From Halobacillus massiliensis (GTDB lineage Bacteria > Bacillota > Bacilli > Bacillales > Halobacillaceae): DNA of 64,000 nt. The notes under the pieces were generated by a model, which was given only the letters and a program-made list of their open reading frames with translations, made no database searches and had not been told where the DNA came from. The position numbers and the translations under genes were made by a program. Where the stretch lies: assembly GCF_900166625.1 (NCBI RefSeq), contig NZ_LT800499.1, forward strand, positions 2,908,003 to 2,972,002, written 5' to 3'. Of this stretch, positions 53,272-62,768 are shown piece by piece. The first letter of the stretch is position 1, and each line of letters starts with the position of its first letter.

Positions 53272-53305
53272 CAGGCTATGTGGTTTAAACATAGCCTGTT
53301 TTTTT
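53272..53305 (+). terminator. terminator after the ATT-start gene
   Basis: A perfect 10-bp stem CAGGCTATGT/ACATAGCCTG, then eight T. Confidence 0.92.
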
Positions 53306-53308
53306 ATC

Positions 53309-53392
53309 TTATAGCCAAGCTGCACCTACGATGATGAGTAGAATAAACAATACTACGATCAGCGCGAATCCTCCACCATATCCGTAACCCAT
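53309..53392 (-). CDS. YjcZ-family sporulation peptide, copy 1
   Basis: 27 residues: MGYGYGGG followed by one hydrophobic helix and GAAWL. This is the YjcZ/YhzE-type small sporulation membrane peptide. GGGGGTGAAG precedes the ATG. It is below the usual length cut-off for gene calling. A near-copy lies 86 bases upstream. Confidence 0.88.
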   Translation of the reverse strand: MGYGYGGGFALIVVLFILLIIVGAAWL

Positions 53393-53478
53393 ATCTTCAC
53401 CCCCATCTTTAGACATAGCATATTATATGCCCGTTTTAAGGAACTGAATGGGCGGCAACCTATCTATGTCATTCTATC

Positions 53479-53565
53479 TTAATAAAACCAAGCAGCTCCT
53501 ACGATAACGAGCAGAATAAACAATACTACGATCAGCGCGAATCCTCCACCATATCCGTAACCCAT
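53479..53565 (-). CDS. YjcZ-family sporulation peptide, copy 2
   Basis: 28 residues, identical to copy 1 over the first 19 residues and differing after that (LVIVGAAWFY). The upstream ribosome site and leader (GGGGGTGAAGATATG) are also the same, so the whole unit of about 170 bases was duplicated in tandem. Expression in the mother cell or forespore is likely by family. Confidence 0.88.
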   Translation of the reverse strand: MGYGYGGGFALIVVLFILLVIVGAAWFY

Positions 53566-53731
53566 ATCTTCACCCCCATCTTAAGACATAACACATCTTA
53601 TGCCTGCATCAGACAATGCGAAAGGGCTTTAACCTAATTATTTTTATTACATATAGAACTGTAAAGGTAAAATGTGTTATATTTATTCATGCAGCATATA
53701 TATATAAACGCTTTGAGGAGTGTACGAGAAA

Positions 53732-54673
53732 ATGAAAAAACTTATGGTATCCGCTGCTTTAGCAGCCAGCGTCTTTGCCTTATCCGCTTGTAACTCAGGC
53801 GAGGAAGAAGTTGTGGTAGAAACAAGCGGCGGCGATGTAACGAAAGAAGAATTTTATCAGGAAATGCAGAAAACTTCCGGAGAACAAGTTCTTCAACAAT
53901 TAGTCATTGCCGAAGTACTTAAAGCAAACTATGAAGTTTCAGACGAAGCCGTAGAAGAAGAATTCAATAACTTAAAAGAACAATATGGAGAACAGTTCGA
54001 TACAGTTCTTGAGCAAAGCCCATATGAAGATGAAGAGGATTTTAAAGATTCGATTCGACTAAGCCTTCTTCAAGAACAGGCAGCTGCTGAAGATGTGGAT
54101 GTTTCTGAAGAAGAAATGAAGCAATATTATGATCGTATGAAAACAGAAGTAAAAGCGAGCCACATTTTAGTGGAAGATGAAGAAACCGCTAATGAAGTTA
54201 AAGAAAAACTAGATAATGGTGAATCCTTTGAGGATTTAGCAAAAGAATATTCAACAGATGGAACTGCAGAGAATGGTGGAGATCTAGGTTTCTTTGGTCC
54301 TGGAGAAATGGATCCTGCGTTTGAAGATGCAGCATACAGCCTGGAAGTAGATGAGGTCAGTGACCCTGTACAGTCTCAGTTTGGGTACCATATCATTAAA
54401 TTAACGGACAAGCAGGAAGCTGAAGATGTGGGCTCTTTTGAGGAAGAACAGGATGAAATAAAACGTACACTCGTCAGTCAGAACATTAATCAGCAGGAGC
54501 TTCAGCAGAAGATAAACAAGCTGATTCAGGATTCGGACATCGATGTGAAAATTGAAGGCTATGAAGACCTTTTTGAAATGCCTGAACAGCAGCAGCAGCC
54601 TGCAACTGAAGGTGGAGAAGGTTCCCAGGACTCCAGTGATGAAGGATCCTCTGAAGAAGAAGAAAAGCAATAA
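53732..54673 (+). CDS. prsA: foldase lipoprotein PrsA
   Basis: 313 residues from ATG 53732; lipobox LSAC gives Cys20. The central PPIC-type rotamase domain (KASHILVEDEETANEV..., GGDLGFFGPGEMDPAFEDAAY, SQFGYHIIKL) spans about 130-225. A chaperone part flanks it and an acidic Glu/Gln/Ser tail ends the protein. PrsA folds secreted proteins outside the membrane and is essential in B. subtilis. A GTG 12 bases earlier would add four residues to the signal peptide and overlaps the ribosome site. Confidence 0.95.
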   Translation: MKKLMVSAALAASVFALSACNSGEEEVVVETSGGDVTKEEFYQEMQKTSGEQVLQQLVIAEVLKANYEVSDEAVEEEFNNLKEQYGEQFDTVLEQSPYEDEEDFKDSIRLSLLQEQAAAEDVDVSEEEMKQYYDRMKTEVKASHILVEDEETANEVKEKLDNGESFEDLAKEYSTDGTAENGGDLGFFGPGEMDPAFEDAAYSLEVDEVSDPVQSQFGYHIIKLTDKQEAEDVGSFEEEQDEIKRTLVSQNINQQELQQKINKLIQDSDIDVKIEGYEDLFEMPEQQQQPATEGGEGSQDSSDEGSSEEEEKQ

Positions 54674-54742
54674 TTGATAATCAAAGCTGGCGAAATTCAT
54701 TCCCCAGCTTTGTTAGTGTAACTATCAAATATGAAATGGCAT

Positions 54743-54780
54743 AAAAAAGCAAGGTAGATCATGTTTCTACCTTGCTTTCT
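54743..54780. terminator. bidirectional terminator between prsA and yhaL
   Basis: A 13-bp stem (AAAGCAAGGTAGA with TCTACCTTGCTTT) with A/T runs at both ends; a further prsA hairpin (CAAAGCTGG/CCAGCTTTG) lies at about 54684-54711. Confidence 0.85.
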
Positions 54781-54963
54781 TTAATTGGCACGGTGGCGTC
54801 TATCTTTTTCTTCTTCCATTCTTGAAATATAGACACGCCCTTCACGTTCAATAAACTGCTGCTCTATTTTTCTTTCAGCTTTCATAGCTCGATAAGCCAT
54901 GTATCCACTCACAAAAATTAAAAGAATGCACATAAATACCCATACCGGAAGACCAAGAACCAT
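54781..54963 (-). CDS. yhaL: sporulation protein YhaL
   Basis: 60 residues: an N-terminal membrane helix (PVWVFMCILLIFVSGYMAYR) and a charged helix with the family segment QQFIEREGRVYISRMEEE. Matches YhaL, which lies between prsA and yhaM in B. subtilis. Role in sporulation is by annotation of the family. Confidence 0.88.
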   Translation of the reverse strand: MVLGLPVWVFMCILLIFVSGYMAYRAMKAERKIEQQFIEREGRVYISRMEEEKDRRHRAN

Positions 54964-55028
54964 GATTATATCCTCCCCTGTCCGTTCTTTACAGCTAGTC
55001 TATGAGCAAACTTGTCTTCCTATGAATA

Positions 55029-55973
55029 TTATTCTTCAAAACTGGGTTTGTAAAAAGTTCTTTGATCAAGAGAATAAATTCTTTCTGTAAATTCCCCAGG
55101 ACCTACTTTATTTAATGCTCTGTTTAACGTATTCATCTGCGAATCAATCATATCAATTTGATGAAGCAGTTCGGCTTCTCGGACAAGAGGTGGTTTTGGA
55201 CTTCCCCATTCCGCTTTCCCATGGTGGCTTAATACCATATGCTGAAGAATGGTTACTTCTTCCCCTTCGATTTGTAATTCCTTTGCGGCTTCCTGAACTT
55301 CCTGCACCATAATAGGGATGTGCCCAATCAGCCTGCCTTCCAGTGTATAGGAAGGAGAGGTTGTACTTGAAAGCTCTCTAATCTTTCCCAAATCGTGAAG
55401 AATGATTCCTGTATATAATAGGTCTTTGTTAATCTCCGGATACATTGTTTTAAGCTGTCTTGCGATATTCAGCATGGAAACCACATGATGAGCTAAACCT
55501 GATACGTAATTATGATGGTTTCTTACGGCTGCTGGATAAGTAAACAAATCATCCTGATATTTTTTCACAAAGTGACGGGTTAATCTTTGGAGATTGGCGT
55601 TATTCATCTCAAATATGGCCTCTGTCACTCTTTCCATGAGTTCTTCTTTTTTTACCGGTGCCTTTTCGATAAAATCCGCTGCCTGTACACCATCAGTAGA
55701 TTGAGCGGGGCGAATGCCATGGATTTTCAACTGGGGGCGGTTTCTGAACTTTCCAATCTCACCATTCACCTTTACTAGTTCGCCTTGTGTAAACAGGTCT
55801 TCATCCTCCTGAGTCGCTTCCCAAAGCTTTGCATCTATCTCTCCTGTTGTATCTTTAAGTAAAAGCGTAAGAAAAGGTTTCCCATTACTCGCCACACTTT
55901 TGGATGCTGTTTTAATAAGCAGGAAGTGATCAAATACGTCTCCTATTTGGTATTGGGCAATTCCTTTCTTCAT
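55029..55973 (-). CDS. yhaM: 3'-5' exoribonuclease YhaM
   Basis: 314 residues: an N-terminal OB-fold (about 1-90) and an HD domain (HNYVSGLAHHVVSM, IILHDLGKIREL, LSHHGKAEWG). It degrades RNA with Mn dependence and also acts on single-stranded DNA in B. subtilis. AGGAGAGGAG precedes the ATG. It follows yhaN by 68 bases on the same strand. Confidence 0.95.
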   Translation of the reverse strand: MKKGIAQYQIGDVFDHFLLIKTASKSVASNGKPFLTLLLKDTTGEIDAKLWEATQEDEDLFTQGELVKVNGEIGKFRNRPQLKIHGIRPAQSTDGVQAADFIEKAPVKKEELMERVTEAIFEMNNANLQRLTRHFVKKYQDDLFTYPAAVRNHHNYVSGLAHHVVSMLNIARQLKTMYPEINKDLLYTGIILHDLGKIRELSSTTSPSYTLEGRLIGHIPIMVQEVQEAAKELQIEGEEVTILQHMVLSHHGKAEWGSPKPPLVREAELLHQIDMIDSQMNTLNRALNKVGPGEFTERIYSLDQRTFYKPSFEE

Positions 55974-56041
55974 TATTCTCCTCTCCTTTCATCTCTCAAA
56001 TGATTTCAACTATATTTTTTCATATTCCGCTATCGAATCGA

Positions 56042-58897
56042 TCAAAGCAGAATAGTGTGAGCTGCTTTAAGCTTTTCAGCAAGGTCCTGCCGCCATGTAA
56101 AGAAAATGACCTGCTGTTTCTCCGCCAGTTCTTGTATCAATTCGATCATAATGTGAAGCCGTTGGTTATCAAAATGTACAAAGGCATCATCCACAATAAA
56201 AGGAAGTGGCTGCTCAATGGATAAGACTCTGGCCAGAGCCAGCCTTAAAGAAACATACAGCTGATCGGCTGTTCCCCGTGAAAGTTCATTTGTTAAGAAA
56301 TATTGACCTTGCTGGTCTGAAACCTTAATTCGGCCGGACCCTTTCTCAACAGAAATCAGCGAGTACTTTCCTGCAGTCAGCCGCGAGAATAATCCCGTTG
56401 CTTCCTCTAATACCCTTGGCAGATAATCCCGCTGATAAGCTTCCTTCGTTTTCAATAATACATCCAATGCCAATTTATAAGCAGCCCAGCGTTTTGCTTC
56501 TTCCTGGAAGGTTCCTTTTTCTGATTCCAATTGATAATTATATTCAGAAAGTCTATTGGAATTCTCAAGTTGATGAAGCCTGTGTTCTGCTTCCGCCCGC
56601 TCATTTTGGCAGTAGGATAAATGCTCTTTAAGTTTTTCGATCTCGCTTTCAAACTTATCAAGATTACTCTTAATTTCAGCTTCACGAGGCGGACTGCTCC
56701 AAACATTAAATTTCTTTTGTTCTTCCTCGCTTAGCATGAGATGAATTTGTTGAATAACAGCCTGTTTAGTCTGCCACTCTTTCACAAGCTCTCTGTGAGA
56801 CTCTGTTATTTTATAAAAATGCTCGGCATCGACAGCTCCGGCTTTTTGAAGGAGAATCTTACGCTGTTCATACAAGGGATTTAATTTTTCTTTTAGGTTT
56901 TCGGTCTGAGCTGTCAATCCTCTGCTTTCTTTTTCTATTTTTTTCAACTCGTTCACTTTATTGATTTCCTGTTCGTGAACCTCCGCTAAAACAGAAAACT
57001 TTTCAACATGGCTTTGTTGACCATCTTCCCAATTACAAGCTTGGAAAAACTTCTCCAGACTTTCTTCAATGGCGGCTGACTTTCTGTAACAGGAGGTTAG
57101 CTCTTCTTTCGTATTTTCTATGGCCTGTTGTATATCATGAAGACGTTTAAGTATATGATAAAGCTTTTCCCAGTGCTCTACTTGAAAATTTTGAAGGAAA
57201 GGATAATTACTGTACTGTTCATCCATAGATAAATCAAGCTTATGCTGTCGATTCTCAAGCTTCTTATGATATTCTTTCAGCTTTATCTCTTCCTGCTGAA
57301 CGCCCCTCCAGTTTTCCATTAAATATAGTTGTTCCCCTTTTGTCTGGTCAAACTTCTGAAGCTGCTTTCTCGCCTGATTGTATTCTTCGTTTGAAATAGT
57401 TGCTCCTGGCATTTGCCCATTGCCTTTAATCTGCAGTTGAGTATACATAATTATTCCCAGCCCAGCTATACCCCCGGCAAACAACCATAGGGCTTCTGAT
57501 GTCCACAACGATAAAAGACAACCTGCTATAAAGAGAATACCTGCTCCTAAATAGTAAAAGGAGGCCGTTTTATTTGTACGCATAGATGCAGCGGCCGTCT
57601 GCGAATGGATATAAAAATCAATTTTTTCCGAATATCTCTCTGCTTCTTCCTCACTGATTCCTTCTCTTTTCAGTTCTTCAAGCTGATGTTCTGTTTGTTC
57701 TTTTTGAAGCCTCAGTGAGTTTTTCTTTTCGTTCCACTGTTCTAATGCAGTTTCAAGCCTTGTTAATTCTTCTCTAATCTCCCTCCACTGGTCTTCTAAA
57801 TAAAAAGGAAATTTATAGGCACTAATTTCAATAGAAATTCCAGCTCTGGTCATTTCAGAATCGGTTTCTTCTTGCAGCTGATTAAGCTGTTGGTTCAGTC
57901 TTTTCTGTATTTCTAAAATCCGCTCATATTCCGATTTAAACTGTAAAAGCTCTTCTGCTTTATCGTAAGGGTAGGCTGTCAGACTTTCTTTTAAATATTC
58001 TGCTTCCTCTCTGTACTTCTCCAACTGTGTTAAAGCATCGTTCAGACTATTTTCAAGTGGAAGAATATTCTCCTGCAGGTGGCGCATTTGCTCTAAAGCA
58101 TCCTTGTCCATCACATGCTCCGGTTTTTTTAAATTTTTCATTTGATGATACTGCAGGAGAACGGGTGCTGCTTTTTTAAGCTGTGTTAACTGGCCAGTTA
58201 ATTTTCTTTTATCCTCCAGCTTTTCATCTATCCTTTGGATTTCTTCATACATTGATTCTGATTTTTCCAGAGTCTGCTGATACTCACCTGTTTCCAGTTC
58301 AGCCTGCCTGCGATTTACTTGCAGCTGCTCAATTTTTTCAAGATGCTGGTTCAGCTTTGGTTTGCGTCCTTTTGGCTTAAATTGTTCATCAAGTTCTTTT
58401 TCTAAAAATTTCGTAGTTTCATGTAATTGATCTGATCCCATCAGCCCGACATTTAACAATACCTCACCAAGTTCATCACCAGTCAGACCTTGAAGTTTAT
58501 TCAGATCATCAGCATTAAAACTGTAGATCGACTTGTAAACAGATTTAGAAATCCCACCCAAAATCTCTCTTAAAAAGGCTTCCCCGTGTTCTTCTCCGTT
58601 TTCCAAACGACAAACAGCTTCACCTAGTACCCGGTCGTGCATTCTTTCAACTGTAATTATCCCATTCTCTTCAGTCTCTATCGTCAGCCTTCCTCCAACA
58701 GATCCCCCGTTTTTCGGCTGATAAAATTCTCTCTTTCTTGGAGGAAGTCCAAATAGAATAAAAAGAAGAAATTGTTGTATGGTAGATTTCCCTGCTTCGT
58801 TATTTCCCATGACAACAGTAAGCGGCCCCTCATTAAATGACAGGGAATAGTCTTTCCATTTTCCAAATCCGTAAATATGTAATGATCGTATCCGCAT
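56042..58897 (-). CDS. yhaN: SbcC-like AAA ATPase YhaN with membrane hairpin
   Basis: 951 residues of the Rad50/SbcC type: Walker A GNNEAGKSTI at 32-41, two long coiled coils, and a C-terminal lobe with LSRGTADQLYVSL and Walker B FIVDDAFVHFD. In the place of a zinc hook it has two hydrophobic helices (about 446-486), so the coiled coils probably end in the membrane. No CxxC is seen. It overlaps yhaO by one base; the two likely act as a nuclease complex in DNA repair (by homology to SbcCD). Confidence 0.9.
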   Translation of the reverse strand: MRIRSLHIYGFGKWKDYSLSFNEGPLTVVMGNNEAGKSTIQQFLLFILFGLPPRKREFYQPKNGGSVGGRLTIETEENGIITVERMHDRVLGEAVCRLENGEEHGEAFLREILGGISKSVYKSIYSFNADDLNKLQGLTGDELGEVLLNVGLMGSDQLHETTKFLEKELDEQFKPKGRKPKLNQHLEKIEQLQVNRRQAELETGEYQQTLEKSESMYEEIQRIDEKLEDKRKLTGQLTQLKKAAPVLLQYHQMKNLKKPEHVMDKDALEQMRHLQENILPLENSLNDALTQLEKYREEAEYLKESLTAYPYDKAEELLQFKSEYERILEIQKRLNQQLNQLQEETDSEMTRAGISIEISAYKFPFYLEDQWREIREELTRLETALEQWNEKKNSLRLQKEQTEHQLEELKREGISEEEAERYSEKIDFYIHSQTAAASMRTNKTASFYYLGAGILFIAGCLLSLWTSEALWLFAGGIAGLGIIMYTQLQIKGNGQMPGATISNEEYNQARKQLQKFDQTKGEQLYLMENWRGVQQEEIKLKEYHKKLENRQHKLDLSMDEQYSNYPFLQNFQVEHWEKLYHILKRLHDIQQAIENTKEELTSCYRKSAAIEESLEKFFQACNWEDGQQSHVEKFSVLAEVHEQEINKVNELKKIEKESRGLTAQTENLKEKLNPLYEQRKILLQKAGAVDAEHFYKITESHRELVKEWQTKQAVIQQIHLMLSEEEQKKFNVWSSPPREAEIKSNLDKFESEIEKLKEHLSYCQNERAEAEHRLHQLENSNRLSEYNYQLESEKGTFQEEAKRWAAYKLALDVLLKTKEAYQRDYLPRVLEEATGLFSRLTAGKYSLISVEKGSGRIKVSDQQGQYFLTNELSRGTADQLYVSLRLALARVLSIEQPLPFIVDDAFVHFDNQRLHIMIELIQELAEKQQVIFFTWRQDLAEKLKAAHTILL

Positions 58898-60123
58898 CAG
58901 TCTTTCTCTCCTCTTAATAGCTGCTGAAGTACCATTTCCTTTGCGGCATGCATAATTTCTTGCTTATCTGATTCATTCAGCTGTTCTATAACTTTCGAAG
59001 CGCGCCTGTGTTTGTATAGTGGTGATATAAATTCATTAAATTCCTTTTCATCTACATTTTCTAAATGCCGTAAAAATTCTCCCGCAAAGTGAGGACTTTC
59101 TCGTAATTCCTTCTCGTCCCATGTAACCTTATCCTCCACTACTACTTTATCAATCCAGACCCAGGGGCCTTCAAAATCCTCTTCTTCGTTTAGTACATCC
59201 GTCCATTGATCGATTTCAGATCTCCATTTATTCAGCTTACCGAGTTCAGCTTTTAAAACTACGGTAATGATAGCTGGTGCAGTTACTCGCTCTTTTGCTT
59301 TCATAAGGAAACCTTCAAGTTCTTCCGGATGATCAAGAGAACTGCATTCAATAACCGCCGAGTCATATATAAATGAGTGCAGTTTCAAAAATTTTAAATC
59401 GAAGCCTGTCCCATCGTTTTCCACCAGGTAACACCCTTTTTCGCCCAGTTCCTTTGTTGAACGGCCTTGAATATTTCCCGAATAAACGATGTAGGGGTCT
59501 TTCGCTAAAATCTGACGTTTATGAATATGGCCGAGTGCCCAGTAATCCATAAAAGTATTTTGAAGCTCTCGTATTTTAAAGGGGGCATAGGCTTCGTGTT
59601 CGTCTGCCCCCTCTACACTTCCATGAAGTGTACCAATATGATAATAAGGCGTTCCTGTCTTCTGATATTGCGATGTTTTATTTTCTTTTACCGACTTTTC
59701 GACATAGCTGAAGCCATAAATATTAGCGAAATGTTCTCCCTCTCTATAATAAGGAAGAGCAGACACATCTTGATTTTTAAAAATGTGAACATTATCAGGG
59801 TAGGACAGTGGATAATGAGCCCCATTTACATAATCATGATTACCATAGCTTACATATACTTGAATACCATAATGATGCAGTCTCTTAAAGCCCTCCCGAA
59901 GCTTCACCTGGGCTTTTAAACTACGTGTTTCTTCATTAAATAAATCACCTGTTATCAGCAGGAAATCCACTTTCTGATCAATGGTATGCTGAATTAACCT
60001 GTCAAAGGCTTCAAATGTGGAAGCTCTCAGCTTTTCAAGCAGTTCTTTCGGCAGGTAGCCTTTACTTTTAAAAGGACTGTCCAAGTGCAAATCTGCACTA
60101 TGTATAAACCTTAAGGATGCCAT
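58897..60123 (-). CDS. yhaO: metallophosphoesterase / DNA exonuclease YhaO
   Basis: 408 residues, Mre11/SbcD-like: SADLHLDSPF at 9-18, TGDLFNE, SYGNHDYV and the LGHIHKRQ motif, all metal ligands present. The C-terminal 150 residues form a capping region. It pairs with YhaN, directly downstream. First gene of a yhaO-yhaN-yhaM run on this strand. Confidence 0.93.
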   Translation of the reverse strand: MASLRFIHSADLHLDSPFKSKGYLPKELLEKLRASTFEAFDRLIQHTIDQKVDFLLITGDLFNEETRSLKAQVKLREGFKRLHHYGIQVYVSYGNHDYVNGAHYPLSYPDNVHIFKNQDVSALPYYREGEHFANIYGFSYVEKSVKENKTSQYQKTGTPYYHIGTLHGSVEGADEHEAYAPFKIRELQNTFMDYWALGHIHKRQILAKDPYIVYSGNIQGRSTKELGEKGCYLVENDGTGFDLKFLKLHSFIYDSAVIECSSLDHPEELEGFLMKAKERVTAPAIITVVLKAELGKLNKWRSEIDQWTDVLNEEEDFEGPWVWIDKVVVEDKVTWDEKELRESPHFAGEFLRHLENVDEKEFNEFISPLYKHRRASKVIEQLNESDKQEIMHAAKEMVLQQLLRGEKD

Positions 60124-60212
60124 ACTTTAAGTCCCCCATTTCTAATAGATCTTACTCATAAGTTTATCAGAGTAAAAGAGCGAATGCACGTTCGTTTTTT
60201 GATCCGCAAAAA

Positions 60213-60238
60213 ACGCTTCTCCCTTAGAAGAAGCGCCT
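60213..60238 (-). terminator. terminator after yhaP
   Basis: A 7-bp stem CGCTTCT/AGAAGCG with an 8-base loop and six T on the minus strand. Confidence 0.8.
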
Positions 60239-60247
60239 GATTGATAA

Positions 60248-61507
60248 CTATTTATCTTTACCTGTCAGCTGAATAGCTTTTTTTACATCTTTTAATGAAG
60301 AAGTTTTTCCGTACATGAGAACACCGCCTTTGTATATCTTTGCCCCTATAATCGCTAATAAGACGATAGAGATTACGAGGACACCGACAGAAAGGACAAC
60401 TTCCCATACCGGAATATCAAGCATGCCTATTCTAAGAAACATGAGCAGCGGTGAAAAAAATGGAATATAAGATGTAACCGTAATAAAGGCAGCATCAGGG
60501 TCATTGAGACCGAAGATGGCAATAAAAAACGCAATGATAATCATATATGTCATCGGTGCTACCATCTGTTGAGCATCTTCCAATCGACTGACAAGCGACC
60601 CTAATGTAGCCGCAAGCGTAGCATAAAGGAAATACCCTAAAATGAAAAACAAAACAGCATAAGCAATGATATCCCACTGGATCGTTCCCAGGCCGACGAT
60701 CTCCAAAAACGACCCTTCGCCTGAATTCTGCTTAATTCCTAAATATCCTATGCCAATAATTAAAGAAAACTGGAGCAATCCAACAAGGGCGATTCCAGTA
60801 ATTTTTGCGAACATCTGCGAAATCGGAGACACACTTGAAATAAGAATTTCCATGACACGGCTCGATTTCTCTGTCGCTACTTCAGTGACAATCATATTAC
60901 CGTAAAGCAATACAGATAAATAAAGTAAAAACAGCATGATATAAACGAGACCCTGTGTCTGAGCGATATTTTCAGCTGTACTTTCTTCATCACCCAGATA
61001 AACTTCATTTAGCTCAGGAGGCATTTGGATAGCTGCTAATACACCTGGATCCACAGAGGTTTGATTAGAAATTGCCTGCATTTTCAACTGCTGAAGAGAC
61101 TGTTCGACAATTTCACTGTCCCCCGGTGACAAACTTTCTGCTGAGTAATAATAAGCCGCTGGAAGTCCACTATCGCTTTCAGTGATCTCCAGTGCCGCTT
61201 CCTTCCCTTCTGAGTCTTCTGCGGCCTTTTTGAGCTCTTCTACCGGCAGACCTGTAACTTCAGCAGAAAACGATTCACTTGTGTCCAGGACTTCAGCCAT
61301 TGCCCCCGCCCATTCTTCATTTTCACTTACTACCATTACTTTCGTTTGGTCTGCTTCATCTTCTCCGTTATCGAAAACTTCAATAATCGATTGAATGTTT
61401 GTAATAAGAAAAATCAGCGAAAGTGTGACGATGGTTGTAATAATAAATGATTTTGATTTCACACGTGAGGCAAAAGTATGTCCGACCATAATTAAGAATT
61501 TATTCAT
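60248..61507 (-). CDS. yhaP: ABC-2-type permease YhaP
   Basis: 419 residues from ATG 61507, which overlaps the yhaQ stop and follows GGTGGGGG. One N-terminal helix, a large acidic outer domain (about 45-185), then five helices, as in NatB/YhaP. It forms an exporter with YhaQ; NatAB exports sodium in B. subtilis, and in a salt-adapted host that is an attractive but untested role. Confidence 0.9.
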   Translation of the reverse strand: MNKFLIMVGHTFASRVKSKSFIITTIVTLSLIFLITNIQSIIEVFDNGEDEADQTKVMVVSENEEWAGAMAEVLDTSESFSAEVTGLPVEELKKAAEDSEGKEAALEITESDSGLPAAYYYSAESLSPGDSEIVEQSLQQLKMQAISNQTSVDPGVLAAIQMPPELNEVYLGDEESTAENIAQTQGLVYIMLFLLYLSVLLYGNMIVTEVATEKSSRVMEILISSVSPISQMFAKITGIALVGLLQFSLIIGIGYLGIKQNSGEGSFLEIVGLGTIQWDIIAYAVLFFILGYFLYATLAATLGSLVSRLEDAQQMVAPMTYMIIIAFFIAIFGLNDPDAAFITVTSYIPFFSPLLMFLRIGMLDIPVWEVVLSVGVLVISIVLLAIIGAKIYKGGVLMYGKTSSLKDVKKAIQLTGKDK

Positions 61508-62399
61508 AAGAGTCCCCCACCTTCTCGATAAAGATATCATTTAAAGAAGGTTCCTCAAGATCAAATGTACGGACAAACCCCCGCCCGCTTAATGCTGCAA
61601 AAATCTCCTGAGAGACTTCCTCATTTTCCACCTGGACTTCGCACCCTTCACTGAATGGTTTATACTTTGTCACTCCATCAATATCCTTAATAAACTCCAG
61701 ATCAAATTCAGCTTTTAATCGAACATTTTTCCTTCCAAAAGAACGCTTAATTTCTTTAAGACTGCCGTGCACAACTGGTTTGCCGTGATGCAGAATACAT
61801 AGATGCTCACACAACTCTTCAACATGCTCCATCCGGTGAGAAGAAAAAACGATGGAAGTGCCAGCTTCCTTCAATTCAACTACTGCTTTTTTCAGCATTT
61901 CAACATTTACCGGGTCAAGCCCAGAGAAAGGTTCGTCTAAAATGAGGAGCTTCGGTTTATGTAAGACGGCTGAGATAAACTGAATCTTTTGCTGATTCCC
62001 TTTTGATAGATCCTCAACCTTTCTTGTTTTATAATCAGGAACTTTAAATTTTTCAAGCCAAATCTCTATCTCTTCTATTGCCTCTTTCTTGCTCATCCCT
62101 CTAAGCTTCGCAAGATAGACAAGCTGATCCTGGACCTTCATTTTGGGATAAAGACCTCTCTCTTCGGGAAGATAGCCTATCAAATGGCTTTGATCATACC
62201 CAATGTCTCCCCCTTGCCAAGTAATCGTCCCCTCTGTTTCTTCAATCAGTCCAAGAATCATTCGAAACGTCGTCGTTTTCCCGGCTCCATTTGCCCCAAG
62301 AAAGCCAAAGATTTGTTTTTCCGGTATCTCAATGGATAATTGATTCACTGCCGTAAAGCCGCCAAACTGTTTCGTTACATTATGTAGTTTTAAAGTCAC
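61500..62399 (-). CDS. yhaQ: ABC transporter ATP-binding protein YhaQ
   Basis: 299 residues: Walker A GANGAGKTTT near 35, signature DLSKGNQQKIQ, Walker B LLILDEPFSGLDP, and a C-terminal regulatory domain to residue 299. It starts at GTG behind AGGAGGAGG. Drives YhaP, whose start overlaps by 8 bases. Confidence 0.93.
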   Translation of the reverse strand: MTLKLHNVTKQFGGFTAVNQLSIEIPEKQIFGFLGANGAGKTTTFRMILGLIEETEGTITWQGGDIGYDQSHLIGYLPEERGLYPKMKVQDQLVYLAKLRGMSKKEAIEEIEIWLEKFKVPDYKTRKVEDLSKGNQQKIQFISAVLHKPKLLILDEPFSGLDPVNVEMLKKAVVELKEAGTSIVFSSHRMEHVEELCEHLCILHHGKPVVHGSLKEIKRSFGRKNVRLKAEFDLEFIKDIDGVTKYKPFSEGCEVQVENEEVSQEIFAALSGRGFVRTFDLEEPSLNDIFIEKVGDSYE

Positions 62400-62551
62400 A
62401 GCTTTCCTCCTCCTTTAATGATTAAATACGTTTGAAATAGAGAAATAGTTTCAATCTTGTTGAAAAACAATGCAGGATTTTACTCCTTATTTATCTAATG
62501 TATATAATATGATTAGCTATTCATTTTTTTAACTTAAGGAGACGATTTTTA

Positions 62552-62737
62552 ATGAAAAAGTATTTCTTAACCGTTTTTGAGCAGAACGGGACAAACCTGT
62601 TAGATGAATCTTTCGAAGCTGAAAATGATAAAGAAGCTAAACAGATCGGCAGCCAAAAGTTAGAAGAAAAAGGTTTTTTGGAATATACCCACCGCTGTGT
62701 TGCACCAGAAGGACACCTTGTATTGTTTCACCGTTAA
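62552..62737 (+). CDS. yhzD: YhzD-family small protein
   Basis: 61 residues, MKKYFLTVFEQNGTNLLDES..., ending GHLVLFHR; matches YhzD, which has this place in B. subtilis between yhaQ and yhaR. AAGGAG precedes the ATG. Function unknown. Confidence 0.87.
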   Translation: MKKYFLTVFEQNGTNLLDESFEAENDKEAKQIGSQKLEEKGFLEYTHRCVAPEGHLVLFHR

Positions 62738-62768
62738 AAAAAAGTCGCTAATAAAAGCGACTTTTTTT
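62736..62768. terminator. bidirectional terminator between yhzD and yhaR
   Basis: A perfect stem AAAAAAAGTCGCT/AGCGACTTTTTTT. Confidence 0.92.

Noticed and set aside
60248..62399. Claim that yhaQP is a sodium exporter
   Set aside because: The resemblance to NatAB is at family level only; many ABC-2 exporters have this layout.
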